Source: JABFXX01 sp036489755
Lineage (GTDB): Bacteria; Myxococcota_A; Polyangia; Haliangiales; Haliangiaceae
Direction of reading: 5' to 3'
DNA: 64,000 nucleotides
Assembly: GCA_036489755.1 (NCBI GenBank)
Contig: DASXFD010000059.1
Span: forward strand, 62,001-126,000
Part shown: positions 36,359 to 47,718 of the stretch, one piece after another
Numbering within the stretch: position 1 is the first letter of the stretch
How the letters are laid out: the number at the start of each line of letters is the position of its first letter
The notes under the pieces: generated by a model
Told to the model about the DNA's origin: nothing
What the model saw: only the letters and a program-made list of their open reading frames with translations
The model's database searches: none
Program-made: the position numbers and the translations under genes

Positions 36359-36460
36359 CGCAAGAGACGCGCGCACTGCGGTCCGGGGATCGCACCGCGT
36401 CACCTCTTGTCACCGTCGGGGGATGACGCGCGATCGATCGGCGACGTAGGGTCCGCGTGC

Positions 36461-37909
36461 GTGCGGTTGTCGTGCTTGGTGCTGGCGTTCGTGGTGGGGT
36501 GCGGAGGCAATGCCGCCGCGCCGATCGCCGACGCGCCCTCGCCCGACGCTCCCGGCGACGCCTCCGGCACCGCGTCCGCGTGCGGCGAGTTCGATACGAC
36601 CGGATTGCCGGCGCCGATGCACGTCACCGGCACGTTGTCGGGCAACAACAACGTCGAGAGCCCGAGCTCGTGCGCGGTCACGAACGCGCCGTACGGCACC
36701 GAGTCGACCGGTCCCGACGAGGTCGTGCTGGTGACCGGCCTCGTGCCCGGCATGCCGTACGTGATCGATCTGGAGTCGACGGACGACCTCTTGTTCTACG
36801 TCGCGACCGGCTGCTCGACGCCGACCGGTCCGTCGAGCGATCAATGCCTGTTGTTCGAGGATGCGACGACGTCGGGCGCCGAGGTCGGCACGTTCGTCGC
36901 GACGAGCCCGAGCGTGTACGTCGTCGTCGATTACTACGCGTCGCACGCGCCGCCGAACGGCGGCAACTTCACGCTCGACGTCTACGCGCAGAGCTGCACC
37001 TCGAACAACGACTGCAGCGGCGGCGAGCCGGTGTGCTCGAACGGCGCGTGCGTGGAGTGCGCGACCAGCTTCGACTGCGCGGATCCCGCAGCATCGTTCT
37101 GCGACACGACGATGAACCGCTGCGTGGCGGGCGTCGACATGTGTGGCAGCGACGACGCCGTCGAGCCCGCCGACGACGGCCCCGCCGGCGCGACGGTGCT
37201 ATCGGCCGGCACGCCGGTCGCCGCGCACGTGTGCTCCGCGCCGTCGACCGAGGCAGACTTCTACGCGTTCGACGTGACGGCGCTCGGCGACACCTGGGAC
37301 GTCACCGTCGGCTGGACCGGCAACCGCGACCTGCAGCTCGAGCTGTACAGCGCAACCGGCGAGCTCCTCGGGTTGTCGTACTGGGAAGAGCCCGAGCGCG
37401 TCGAGCTCACGTACCTGCCGCTCGGCCGCTACTACGCCCTCGTGCGCGAATCCTCGTCCAGCCCCGATAGTTTTCCGCAGCCGTACACGATCGCGGCGAC
37501 GCGCACGCCGGGCTCGCCGTGCGAGAGCTCGGCGGATTGCGCGGCCGACTTCGGCACGCAGCTCTACCGCGGTAGCTGCCAGGCCGGCGCGTGCGTCGAT
37601 CTCGACGGCAGCGGCGCGGTCGGCGCGGGCAGCGCGTGCGACAGCCAGAGCGATTGCGCGGCGGGGCTATCGTGCCCGAGCTTCTACTTCGTCGCCAACG
37701 CCGATACCCGCGACGTGTGCGAGCCACTCTGCACGAACGACGATCAGTGCGGGAAGGGCTCGGTGTGCACGACCTACCTGCAGCAGAACTTCTGCGTGCA
37801 GCGCTGCTCGGAGGATTTGCAATGCCCGGTCGCCACAGGAACGCCGCCGCAGCAAGGTCCATGGGCTCGCCTGTCGTGCCAGCTGGCCACTGGCCGCTGC
37901 GTGCCGTAA
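36461..37909 (+). CDS. Cys-rich surface lipoprotein
   Basis: The 482-residue protein has a signal with lipobox VVGC, an Asp/Pro-rich linker, and two beta-sandwich domains resembling bacterial pre-peptidase domains (ADFYAFDVTALGDTWDVTV, LQLELYSATGELLG). Cys-rich segments of the type CTSNNDCSGGEPVCSNGACV recur three or more times; in myxobacterial surface proteins these form disulphide knots. A longer frame begins at a TTG (36407), but the GTG at 36461 starts exactly at the signal peptide. No enzymatic motif is visible. The ligand is unknown. Confidence 0.85.
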   Translation: MRLSCLVLAFVVGCGGNAAAPIADAPSPDAPGDASGTASACGEFDTTGLPAPMHVTGTLSGNNNVESPSSCAVTNAPYGTESTGPDEVVLVTGLVPGMPYVIDLESTDDLLFYVATGCSTPTGPSSDQCLLFEDATTSGAEVGTFVATSPSVYVVVDYYASHAPPNGGNFTLDVYAQSCTSNNDCSGGEPVCSNGACVECATSFDCADPAASFCDTTMNRCVAGVDMCGSDDAVEPADDGPAGATVLSAGTPVAAHVCSAPSTEADFYAFDVTALGDTWDVTVGWTGNRDLQLELYSATGELLGLSYWEEPERVELTYLPLGRYYALVRESSSSPDSFPQPYTIAATRTPGSPCESSADCAADFGTQLYRGSCQAGACVDLDGSGAVGAGSACDSQSDCAAGLSCPSFYFVANADTRDVCEPLCTNDDQCGKGSVCTTYLQQNFCVQRCSEDLQCPVATGTPPQQGPWARLSCQLATGRCVP

Positions 37910-37926
37910 CGAGTACAAACAAAGAC

Positions 37927-39348
<1,422 letters not shown>

Positions 39349-39349
39349 C

Positions 39350-40018
39350 CTACGTCTGCTCGGCGAGGTGATCGCGCAATCGGCGCAGCCCGAGCTCCGT
39401 CTTGAGATCGACGATCTCGCCGCGCGCGCACGCGGCGAGCGCATCATCGAGTGCGAGCCAGCGCGTCGTCGCGCCGTCTTCCATCGGCGAGCCGTCACCG
39501 GCGAGCGCGTGTTGCGTGGCCGGATCGACCTCGATGGCCGTGAAGTAGAACTTCTCGACCATGCAACCGGGCGACGGCAACATGCCGGCGCCGAGCACGA
39601 CGATCGCCGCCGGATCGACGTCGAAGCCGGCTTCTTCGCGCACCTCGTGCGCCGCGCGCTCGGCCAGCCCGCGCTCGCCGCGATCGCCGACCTCGACGAT
39701 GCCGGCGACGAGCTCGGTCACGAACAGCTCGGGCTCGGCTTCGGCGAGCGGCGCCGCGTCGGGATCGCGGCCGAGCGCGATCGCGGGCCGCAGGCACTGC
39801 CGCAGCAGCACGCGGACCGTGCGCTCGTGGCGCGTGAAGATCGCGACGACGACCGCGTCCTGCCCATACGGCCGCACGATCACGTCGCACACGTACGGCT
39901 CCGACGTCGCGCCGTCGCGATGCACGTTGCGCAAGCGGAGGCGGCGGATCGCCAGGAAGCCGCCATCGCCGACGCGCTCGTCGGAGTCGACGACCAAGCC
40001 GTCGACGGGCTCGCTCAC
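39350..40018 (-). CDS. Nudix hydrolase (ADP-sugar pyrophosphatase-like)
   Basis: The 222-residue protein has an N-terminal strand domain and a Nudix core with ELVAGIVEVGD and AAHEVREEAGFDV. Compared with the consensus, the Nudix box has a few extra residues between the first Gly and the REUxEE part, and His replaces its first Arg; the three metal-binding Glu remain plausible. The layout is that of ADP-ribose/ADP-sugar pyrophosphatases. It likely hydrolyses a nucleoside diphosphate derivative in the cytoplasm. The GTG start overlaps the stop of the upstream lipoprotein gene (GTGA). Confidence 0.88.
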   Translation of the reverse strand: MSEPVDGLVVDSDERVGDGGFLAIRRLRLRNVHRDGATSEPYVCDVIVRPYGQDAVVVAIFTRHERTVRVLLRQCLRPAIALGRDPDAAPLAEAEPELFVTELVAGIVEVGDRGERGLAERAAHEVREEAGFDVDPAAIVVLGAGMLPSPGCMVEKFYFTAIEVDPATQHALAGDGSPMEDGATTRWLALDDALAACARGEIVDLKTELGLRRLRDHLAEQT

Positions 40019-40659
40019 GGGGTCGGCGTGGCCGGTGCGGGCGCGGCCGGCGTCGGCGCGGTCGGAGCCGCAGGCGTTGCCGAGCCCTCGGCCGGTGCGG
40101 CCGGCGGAGTCGCTGTGGCCGGCGGCGCGCCCTGAACTGCGCCCGGCGTCGACGGAACTTCGTACTGCTTCAGCGCGTCGTGAATGTCGAGCGCGAGCGC
40201 ATCGAGCTTGCCGCTCGCCCAACCGGGCACGCTCGGATCGTCTTCGCTGATCGGCTGGGGCTTCGGGCTGCCGGCGAGGTACCGGATCATGAGCGGCTTG
40301 ATGTCGACGACGTACGCGTCGCCGTCGGGCCGCAGCGTCACGACGTACGCGATCGATAGGCTCTGGTCGGGGACCTGCCGCATGTCCTCGCCGCTCTCGG
40401 CGGCGGCGAGACCTTCCGGCGTGTACCAGCGGCCGGCCGTCTGGAAGCCGAGCGCGCCCTGGTCAGCCTTCTCGACGCGGTACTTGGCCTGCGTCGCCGC
40501 GATCGCGGCGTTGAACATGGCGATCTTGTCGCCCTTGTAGTGCGCCGTCTTCGCGGTGGTGAGCTCTGACGACGACGGGCCGCACGCCCACAGGCCCATC
40601 GAGAGGGCGATCGAGAGGGCGATCGTGACGACGAGTCCTCGGACGTTCGGATTCCGCAT
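40015..40659 (-). CDS. Lipoprotein with Pro/Ala-rich tail, second of a paralogous pair
   Basis: The 214-residue protein has a signal with lipobox LWAC, then a domain of about 140 residues with AKTAHYKGDK, GFQTAGRWYTPEG, VVDIKPLMIRYLAGSP and LDALALDIHDALKQY. The same landmarks occur in the protein encoded just upstream, so the two are paralogues. A Pro/Ala/Thr-rich tail of about 50 residues (GAPPATATPPAAPAEG) is unique to this copy. No known family is recognised. It is translationally coupled to the Nudix gene. Confidence 0.8.
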   Translation of the reverse strand: MRNPNVRGLVVTIALSIALSMGLWACGPSSSELTTAKTAHYKGDKIAMFNAAIAATQAKYRVEKADQGALGFQTAGRWYTPEGLAAAESGEDMRQVPDQSLSIAYVVTLRPDGDAYVVDIKPLMIRYLAGSPKPQPISEDDPSVPGWASGKLDALALDIHDALKQYEVPSTPGAVQGAPPATATPPAAPAEGSATPAAPTAPTPAAPAPATPTP

Positions 40660-40689
40660 CCCGCTTCGTAACCCGACGAAAACGAGCGG

Positions 40690-41178
40690 TCAATGTGACG
40701 GCGTGGTCATCCCCTGCAGGCGATCGTGAATCGCGAGCGAGAGATGATCGGCGCGGCCGAGCACCCACGGCGGCAGGCCCGGATCGGTCGGATCGAGCTC
40801 GCGCATCTGCGGGCTGCCCGCGAGGTACTGCCAGGTTCGCGGCTTGACGTCGACGCGGAACTGACCGTCCGCGAGCTCGTCGACCACGACGATGAACGAG
40901 ACCTTCACGCTGTGGTTGTCGACCTTGACGTAGCCCCCGGCGCCCTCGGACTGGAGATCGCCCGTCGGGCTGTAGAAGCGGCCCTCCGTCTCGAACGAGA
41001 GATGGCCGTCGTCGACGGTGCCGATCTTGTAGTTCTCGTCCATCGCGCCTTGCTCGGCGAGCTGGAGGATCTGCGCCGAGTTTCCGTAATAGATCGTCGT
41101 CTTCGCCGAACGGATCTCGGCATCCGACGGACCGCAAGCAGCGATTGCCAATGATGCGAGCAACACGACTCCGCGCAT
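40690..41178 (-). CDS. Lipoprotein, first of a paralogous pair
   Basis: The 162-residue protein has lipobox IAAC and the same domain as the next gene's product: CGPSDAEIRSAKTTIYYGN, LSFETEGRFYSPTGD, VDVKPRTWQYLAGSP and DHLSLAIHDRLQ. It lacks the Pro/Ala tail. The start is the ATG at 41178 (RGVVLLASLAIAAC); the frame runs further upstream but into antisense of the SDR gene. Its start is 22 bp from that of the divergent SDR gene. Function unknown. Confidence 0.8.
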   Translation of the reverse strand: MRGVVLLASLAIAACGPSDAEIRSAKTTIYYGNSAQILQLAEQGAMDENYKIGTVDDGHLSFETEGRFYSPTGDLQSEGAGGYVKVDNHSVKVSFIVVVDELADGQFRVDVKPRTWQYLAGSPQMRELDPTDPGLPPWVLGRADHLSLAIHDRLQGMTTPSH

Positions 41179-41200
41179 GCCACGAGAGTACCATGCTCGC

Positions 41201-42004
41201 ATGAGCGAGCTGACAGGCCTGCGCGCGCTGGTGACCGGCGGGTCGAGCGGCATCGGCGCGGCGATCGCGCGCGAGCTCGCGGCGCGCGGCGCGACGCTCG
41301 TGCTCACCGCACGCCGGCAAGCGCAGCTCGACGAGGTCGCTGCAACCTGCTCGACCAAGACGGAGACGATCGTCGCCGACCTCGGCACCGCCGACGGCGC
41401 GCGCGTCGTGTGGGACCGCGCGATCGCGGGCGGCGCGATCGACATCCTCGTCAACAACGCCGGGTTCGGGGCGTTTCGACCGTTCGGGCGGACCGAGTGG
41501 CTGCGCGACGTCGAGATGATCGAGCTCAACATGACCGCGCTCGTCTATCTGACGAAGCAATTCATCGGGGCGCGCGAGGGCCGCCGCGGCTACCTACTCA
41601 ACATCGGCTCGATCGGCGCGTATCAATCGGTGCCGAACATGGCGCTGTATGCCGCGTCGAAGGCGTTCGTGCGCAACTTCACCGAGGCGCTGCACGACGA
41701 GCTGCGCGGCAGCGAGCTGTCGGCGACCTGCGTGTGCCCCGGCGGCACCAAGACCGCATTTCACGCCGCCGCCGGCGCGGGCGATTACAGCTGGCTCGCG
41801 AACGCGTCGATGATGAGCGCCGAGCGCGTCGCACAGATCGCCGTGCGCGCGATGCTGGCACGCAAGCGCACCGTGATTCCCGGGCTCGTCAACAAGCTGT
41901 CGTGCTGGAGCGTGCGGCTCGTGCCCCGCCGATTCGCGTCGTGGATGACCCGGCGCGTGCTCGGCACGCCGAAGCTCGCGCTGCCACCGAGGAGCATCTC
42001 GTGA
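41201..42004 (+). CDS. Short-chain dehydrogenase/reductase
   Basis: The 267-residue protein is a classical SDR: cofactor motif TGGSSGIG (12-19), NNAG (85-88), catalytic Asn 110, Ser 137, Tyr 150 and Lys 154 (YAASK). TARRQ after strand 2 favours NADP(H). A C-terminal basic, hydrophobic stretch (SVRLVPRRFASWMTRRV) could associate with membranes, as in many lipid-modifying SDRs. I chose the ATG at 41201 since the earlier in-frame ATG adds residues not typical of the family. It overlaps the next gene by 4 bp. Confidence 0.93.
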   Translation: MSELTGLRALVTGGSSGIGAAIARELAARGATLVLTARRQAQLDEVAATCSTKTETIVADLGTADGARVVWDRAIAGGAIDILVNNAGFGAFRPFGRTEWLRDVEMIELNMTALVYLTKQFIGAREGRRGYLLNIGSIGAYQSVPNMALYAASKAFVRNFTEALHDELRGSELSATCVCPGGTKTAFHAAAGAGDYSWLANASMMSAERVAQIAVRAMLARKRTVIPGLVNKLSCWSVRLVPRRFASWMTRRVLGTPKLALPPRSIS

Positions 42005-43011
42005 CCACCGAACCACTCAATCACCGCCAGTGGCCGGCCGATCGCAACGGCGTGTACGAAGTCTGGTACCTGACGTGGAACCACGCGCCGACCGGGCAAG
42101 GCTTCTGGCTGCGCTACATCTCCGAGACGCCCGCCGCGGGCGAGCCGCGCAGCGAATTATGGTTCGCGCGCTTCGATCCGAAAGATCCGCGCCGCACGTT
42201 CGGCGTGCACAAACGATTCGCGCCGCTCGCGTCGACGGTGTCGCCGTTTTCCGTGACGATCGACAGGGCGACGCTCGCACACGATCACGCGCGCGGCGAG
42301 CTCGCCGGAGACGGCCACGCGATCGCGTGGGACCTGCGCTGGCAGCCGGCGGTGGCCGAGCTGCGGCAGCTGCCCGATCCGATCTACGGCGCCGCGAAGG
42401 GCCGCAGCGAGACGACGGTGCTGTCGCCGAATCCGTACGTGTCGATGTCGGGCAAGCTCGTCGTCGACGGCGAGACGCTCGATTTCAGCGACGCGGTGAT
42501 GGGCCAGACGCACGTGTGGGGCACCAAGCACGCGTACTCGTGGACGTGGGGCCGCTGCGCGGAGTTTGCCGGTGCGCCCGGCGCATTGCTCGAGCTGCTC
42601 GGCGTGCGCCTTCGCCGCGGCGTGCTCACGCTGCCGCCGCTGGTGCTCGTCACGCTCGATCTCGACGGCGAGCAACACCGCTTCAACCAGTTCCGGCACG
42701 TCGTGCGCAACCGCGGCACGTGGCGCGGATCGCGCGTGACGTTCGAGGCGTTCGGCAGCGGCGTCAAGATCGCCGGCGAGCTCGCGTGCGCTCCCGCGCG
42801 CATGGTCTCGGCGCCCTATCTCGATCCCGACGGCACGCACGTGTACTGCGCGAACACCGAGATCGGCGACGCGCGCGTCACGATCTCGCGGCGCGCAGGG
42901 CTCGGCTGGCGCGAAGAGCGTTCGCTCGAAGGACTCGGCACCGCGCACTTCGAGGTCGGCGGCCGCACACGCGATCCGGCCGTCGAGCGCGAGCACGTGC
43001 TCGCATCTTGA
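42001..43011 (+). CDS. Lipocalin-like protein (CrtC/tocopherol cyclase-like plan)
   Basis: The 336-residue cytosolic protein has many aromatic strands in two similar halves: VYEVWYLTWNHAPTGQGFWL, then GQTHVWGTKHAYSWTWGRCA and HRFNQFRHVVRN. Paired lipocalin-like domains of hydroxyneurosporene hydratase (CrtC) or tocopherol cyclase type proteins have this look, including the HVWG and WTWG motifs. These bind hydrophobic substrates. The GTG start overlaps the SDR stop, so the two probably act on the same, likely lipidic, compound. The family assignment is tentative. Confidence 0.7.
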   Translation: MTTEPLNHRQWPADRNGVYEVWYLTWNHAPTGQGFWLRYISETPAAGEPRSELWFARFDPKDPRRTFGVHKRFAPLASTVSPFSVTIDRATLAHDHARGELAGDGHAIAWDLRWQPAVAELRQLPDPIYGAAKGRSETTVLSPNPYVSMSGKLVVDGETLDFSDAVMGQTHVWGTKHAYSWTWGRCAEFAGAPGALLELLGVRLRRGVLTLPPLVLVTLDLDGEQHRFNQFRHVVRNRGTWRGSRVTFEAFGSGVKIAGELACAPARMVSAPYLDPDGTHVYCANTEIGDARVTISRRAGLGWREERSLEGLGTAHFEVGGRTRDPAVEREHVLAS

Positions 43012-43027
43012 GCTAGTGTCGCCTCGC

Positions 43028-44130
<1,103 letters not shown>

Positions 44131-44134
<4 letters not shown>

Positions 44135-44517
44135 GCACGTTCCCGTCGGACCTCCGTTACACGCACGATCACGAGTGGCTGCGCGCGCAAGGCGCGACGT
44201 GGCGCGTCGGCATCACGCAGTTCGCCGTCGATCAGCTCGGCGACATCACGCTCGTCGATCTGCCCAACGTCGGCGATCTGATCACGAAGGGCCAGCGGTT
44301 CGGAACGATCGAGAGCGTCAAGAGCGTCAGCGATCTGTACGCGCCGGTCTCGGGCCGCGTCGTCGCGGTCAACGCCACGCTCAAGGACGGCCCCGAGCAG
44401 GTCAACACCGATCCGTACAACAACGGCTGGATGATCGAGATCGAGGCAGCCGACAAGTCCGAGCTCGCCGAGCTGATGGCCGCCGACGCGTATACCAAGC
44501 ACGTGGCCGCGCAATAG
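44131..44517 (+). CDS. gcvH: Glycine cleavage system H protein
   Basis: The 128-residue protein is a typical lipoyl carrier: RYTHDHEWLRAQG at the start, GITQFAVDQLGDITLVDLP, the lipoylated Lys 64 in ESVKSVSD, and YNNGWMIEIE near the end. It shuttles the aminomethyl group between the P, T and L proteins. The ATG overlaps the gcvT stop (ATGA), and a small lipoprotein gene starts directly at the base after its stop codon. Confidence 0.98.
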
Positions 44518-45045
44518 ATGGCGCTGCTGCGGCTCGCGCTACTCGCGTGCGCGGCATGCGGCGCCGGCCAGCCACACTCGCCGCCGGCGCAGCTCGTGCC
44601 AGAGTCCGAGCTCGATCCCAAAGCGCCCGAGCCGATCGATGCGGCGGTCGCGCCGGCGAAGCCGACCGCCGATCACGACTGCATTGCCACGGGGCTCTAC
44701 AACGTCGACGTCGATCTCGGCAGCGCGACGATCACGCAGGGCGACACCGGCATGGCCGATACGACATGGTGCGCGTCGATGCTGCAGGCCGTGGCATCGC
44801 AGCAGATGGCCACGATGTCGATCCGCTACGACGGCGACACCCTCGCGATCGAATGGCCCGAAGGTCACGCGGCGATCTTCGACGTGACCGGGCCCTGTGA
44901 CGTCTCGATCACGTCGCCGCCGATGCCCGCGAGGCTGCACTTCGATGGCAGCAAGGGAGTGGGCACGACGTCGTTCTCCGTCGCCACGCAGCACGTCGGC
45001 GACACGTGCACGGCGATGCACGCGAAGCTGACGATCCAGAAGTAG
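44518..45045 (+). CDS. Small lipoprotein of unknown function
   Basis: The 175-residue protein has a signal with lipobox (LLACAAC, either Cys could be modified), an Asp/Pro linker, and a beta-rich domain with four Cys (DHDCIATGLYNVDVDLG, TTWCASML, GPCDVSI, GDTCTAMH) that likely form two disulphides. Its ATG follows the gcvH stop with no gap, so it is probably on the gcv transcript. No metabolic link is evident. Function unknown. Confidence 0.78.
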   Translation: MALLRLALLACAACGAGQPHSPPAQLVPESELDPKAPEPIDAAVAPAKPTADHDCIATGLYNVDVDLGSATITQGDTGMADTTWCASMLQAVASQQMATMSIRYDGDTLAIEWPEGHAAIFDVTGPCDVSITSPPMPARLHFDGSKGVGTTSFSVATQHVGDTCTAMHAKLTIQK

Positions 45046-45057
45046 AGCTTCAGCTCT
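45044..45057. terminator. Short dyad shared by two convergent stop codons
   Basis: AGAGCT and AGCTCT flank two bases, giving a perfect dyad that overlaps the stop of the plus-strand lipoprotein gene (45043-45045) and the stop of the minus-strand NTF2-like gene (45050-45052). TCTTCTTA follows on the plus strand, a weak T-rich tract. The position fits a compact bidirectional terminator. Confidence 0.4.
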
Positions 45058-45478
45058 TCTTAGTCGCCGCGTGCTGCGAGTACCACGCGCGCCAGTGCCC
45101 GTCGCTCCACGCGAACGCATCCACGCTCGCCAGCGAGCCGTCCGGGTTCTTCCAGAACACGACCGCGACGTCGCCGCGCAGCTGGATGTCGGGGTGTACG
45201 GGCGGCGGCGTCACCGGCTCGTTCGGGTGTGCCTTCGCGTGGTCGCTCGCGATTTTCACGATCGCCGCCTTGTCGTGGACCGTGCCGTCGCCGGCGTACG
45301 ACTGAAACGTGTCGGTGAGGAGCGCGTTCAAGACCGCGCTATCGCCGCCGATGAACGCGCGCTCCCAGTGATCCTCGACGCAGGCAACGGCTGCCGTCGT
45401 CTTGGCAGCCTCGACGCATGGCGCGGCGGCGGCGATGGCGGGAATGAACAGCGCGATGAGAGCTGCGGCCTTTACCAT
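45050..45478 (-). CDS. Secreted NTF2-like protein (DUF4440/SnoaL-type)
   Basis: The 142-residue protein has a signal peptide (ALFIPAIAAAA) and one cone-shaped NTF2-like domain: VEDHWERAFIGGDSAVLNAL, LLTDTFQSYAGDGTVHDKAAI, DIQLRGDVAVVFW and WRAWYSQH. This matches DUF4440/SnoaL-like proteins, which bind small ligands or act as simple enzymes. The catalytic residues vary, so no reaction can be given. It is the last gene of the long minus-strand run and starts 38 bp after the five-haem cytochrome gene. Confidence 0.85.
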   Translation of the reverse strand: MVKAAALIALFIPAIAAAAPCVEAAKTTAAVACVEDHWERAFIGGDSAVLNALLTDTFQSYAGDGTVHDKAAIVKIASDHAKAHPNEPVTPPPVHPDIQLRGDVAVVFWKNPDGSLASVDAFAWSDGHWRAWYSQHAATKKS

Positions 45479-45516
45479 GCGGGCCAAACCGACGGCTCGC
45501 TGCGAACATTCCCCAC

Positions 45517-47718
45517 TCAACGCACGGGATGCAGCTCGTGCGTGTGGCCGGCCTCGCGCTCGCGCGCGCAACGCGGCGAATCGGCGGCGCACGAGATGCG
45601 CAGATCGGCGGCTTCGTCGGGCGAGCGGAATCGGTCGTACGCGGCGAGCGCGGCCGCTGCCTCGGGGCGATGCAGCGCGGCGAGCGCGGTCGCCTGGCTG
45701 CGCAACAGATCGGAGTCGCGCGGCGCGAGCTCGAGCCCGGTGGTCGCGGCCGCGAGTGCCTGGACGTTGTCGCCGAGTGAGCCGTAGCAGCGCGCGAGCA
45801 TCACCCACGCAGTCGCGTTGCCCGGCGCTTTCGCGGCGGCGGTGCGCGCAGGATCCGTCGCGTCGCTCCACCGCCACACGCGCATCAGCGCGTCGGCGGC
45901 CGTCGCGTCGAGCACGGGTGGGCCGGCGTGCGCGAGATCGACGTGCGGAACGCCGCGCAGGAGCTCGGCGAGCGTCGGGACTTTCACGAAGTACGCGCGC
46001 GCCTGCGCGACGAGCGCGAGGGCGTCATCGGCGCGGCCCTGCTTGCTCGCGACCTGCGCGAGCTGGACCAAGATCATCGCGCGCGGCTTGCCGTCGGGCG
46101 CGGCCGCGAGCGCGGTCTCGAGCACGGTCTTCGCTTCGTCGAGCCGCTCGCTGACGGTTCCCGTGAGCGCCATGCCGAGCTCGTACTCGCGCTCCCACGC
46201 GGGCCGCGTGTTCGAGATCCGGGCGCCGGCGCCGAGCTGCACGGTGGACTCGGCGATCAGCGTGATCGGCTGCGCCTTGCACGGGTCGAGCGTGACCGAG
46301 CGCGTGCCTTTCGCGCCGTGGATGAACTGGCGACCTTCCGGCGTCGTCGCCGCGCGGCAGACGTCGGCTTGCATCGCGAGCGTGCGGCTGCGGTGGCGGA
46401 GTCGCGCGGTGACCGTGAGCGGCAGCTGCGCGTCGGCCGGCACGTCGAACGCATAGCGGATGGACTGCGCCTCGCGCGGCGCGAGCGTCTGCGTCGCGAT
46501 CTGCGTGCGGAAGTCGGGCAGCTCGTGGCGCTCGAGCACCTCGCCGTGCTCGTCGACGATGAGCGTGCGCAACACGTGCGTGTCGTCGTCGTTCGGATCA
46601 GTCGCGTGGCGAAGGCCCGACTCCGCGATCCGCTTGCCGGTGCGATCGGCGAGCTCGACCTCGATCCACGTGTCCTGGATGTCGAGCACGCCGCCGGGGA
46701 AGCGATGCCCGACGAGCAGGTTGCGGATCGCGACGTCGACGCTCGCGCGCTTGCCCGGCACGATCGGCGCGCCGTCGGCGGGCAGATACCAGTGATTGTC
46801 GACGAGCGCGCCGGCGACGTCGATGCTCGCCGCGCCGCGCAGCTTCGCCTGGAGGCGCTGGACTTGATCGTTGTCGCCGCGCATCGCCGCCATCCAGGTG
46901 TGGCCGCCGAGGAAGCGATGCGACGGGATCGTGCCGTTGTACGCGGAAACCTCGTCGGAGCCCGCGGCCTCCGGCGCCATATGGCAATCGATGCACGTCT
47001 TCTGCTCGACCGAATCGATGCGGCCCATGCCGTTGCCGGCCCACGCGCTCGAGCGCCACGCGCCCGGCTCGTCGAGCCCGGTCAGGTGCACCGGCATGTT
47101 CATGTCGGGCGACAAGAAGCCGCGGTGACAGCCGACGCACAGCTCGGTGCCGAGCGACTTCACGCTGGCCTGCGCGCGATGGCGCGCGATCGAGGCCGGA
47201 TCGTTCATCGCCGGCGCGTCGATCGGCGCGCTCGACCACACGTAGCTGCCGTTGCCGTCCTTGGTCACGCGCTTGATGCCGTGACACAGCGAGCAGGTCA
47301 CGCCCGAGTGGCTGCGCAGATCGTCGGGTGGTGGAGTGCCTTTGGTCATCAAGCCGTCGACGAGCAGCGGCATGTCGTGACAGCCGCCGCAGTGCTGGCT
47401 GCTGTGCTTGCCGAGCTCCTTGCGATCGAGCTCGACGTTGACGCGATAGATCGGGTTGCCGAACGACGCGAACGAGTGCGCGCTCGCAGACCATTGCGCG
47501 GCCGCGGCGGGGTGGCACGTCGCGCAGCTGTCGACGTCGGCGAGCTGCGTGCCGCGGCTGACGTCATCCGAGCCGCGCGGCGCTGCGACGATCTGGACGA
47601 GGCTCGGCCCGAATGCGCCCGGCGTCATCGGCAGGCGCGCCGGCGTCGTGACCGGCGTGATCGCCGGCGCGGCCTCGAGGCCGCTGCACAACAGGAGGAG
47701 CAACGCCGCGCGACGCAT
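45517..47718 (-). CDS. Secreted five-haem cytochrome c with C-terminal TPRs
   Basis: The 733-residue protein has a signal peptide and five CxxCH haem sites at about residues 65-69, 110-114, 142-146, 194-198 and 242-246 (CATCH, CGGCH, CSLCH, CVGCH, CIDCH), with spaced His residues that could be axial ligands. This resembles the cytochrome c554/multihaem class. A beta-sandwich region (about 310-480, with IRNLLVGHRFPGG) follows, and the C terminus has tetratricopeptide repeats. I infer periplasmic electron transfer. It starts directly after the third DUF2330 gene with no gap, so they are co-expressed. Confidence 0.93.
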   Translation of the reverse strand: MRRAALLLLLCSGLEAAPAITPVTTPARLPMTPGAFGPSLVQIVAAPRGSDDVSRGTQLADVDSCATCHPAAAAQWSASAHSFASFGNPIYRVNVELDRKELGKHSSQHCGGCHDMPLLVDGLMTKGTPPPDDLRSHSGVTCSLCHGIKRVTKDGNGSYVWSSAPIDAPAMNDPASIARHRAQASVKSLGTELCVGCHRGFLSPDMNMPVHLTGLDEPGAWRSSAWAGNGMGRIDSVEQKTCIDCHMAPEAAGSDEVSAYNGTIPSHRFLGGHTWMAAMRGDNDQVQRLQAKLRGAASIDVAGALVDNHWYLPADGAPIVPGKRASVDVAIRNLLVGHRFPGGVLDIQDTWIEVELADRTGKRIAESGLRHATDPNDDDTHVLRTLIVDEHGEVLERHELPDFRTQIATQTLAPREAQSIRYAFDVPADAQLPLTVTARLRHRSRTLAMQADVCRAATTPEGRQFIHGAKGTRSVTLDPCKAQPITLIAESTVQLGAGARISNTRPAWEREYELGMALTGTVSERLDEAKTVLETALAAAPDGKPRAMILVQLAQVASKQGRADDALALVAQARAYFVKVPTLAELLRGVPHVDLAHAGPPVLDATAADALMRVWRWSDATDPARTAAAKAPGNATAWVMLARCYGSLGDNVQALAAATTGLELAPRDSDLLRSQATALAALHRPEAAAALAAYDRFRSPDEAADLRISCAADSPRCAREREAGHTHELHPVR

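Noticed and set aside
36407..36460. TTG 36407 as start of the Cys-rich lipoprotein
   Set aside because: It would place 18 polar residues before the signal peptide. GTG 36461 starts exactly at the signal.
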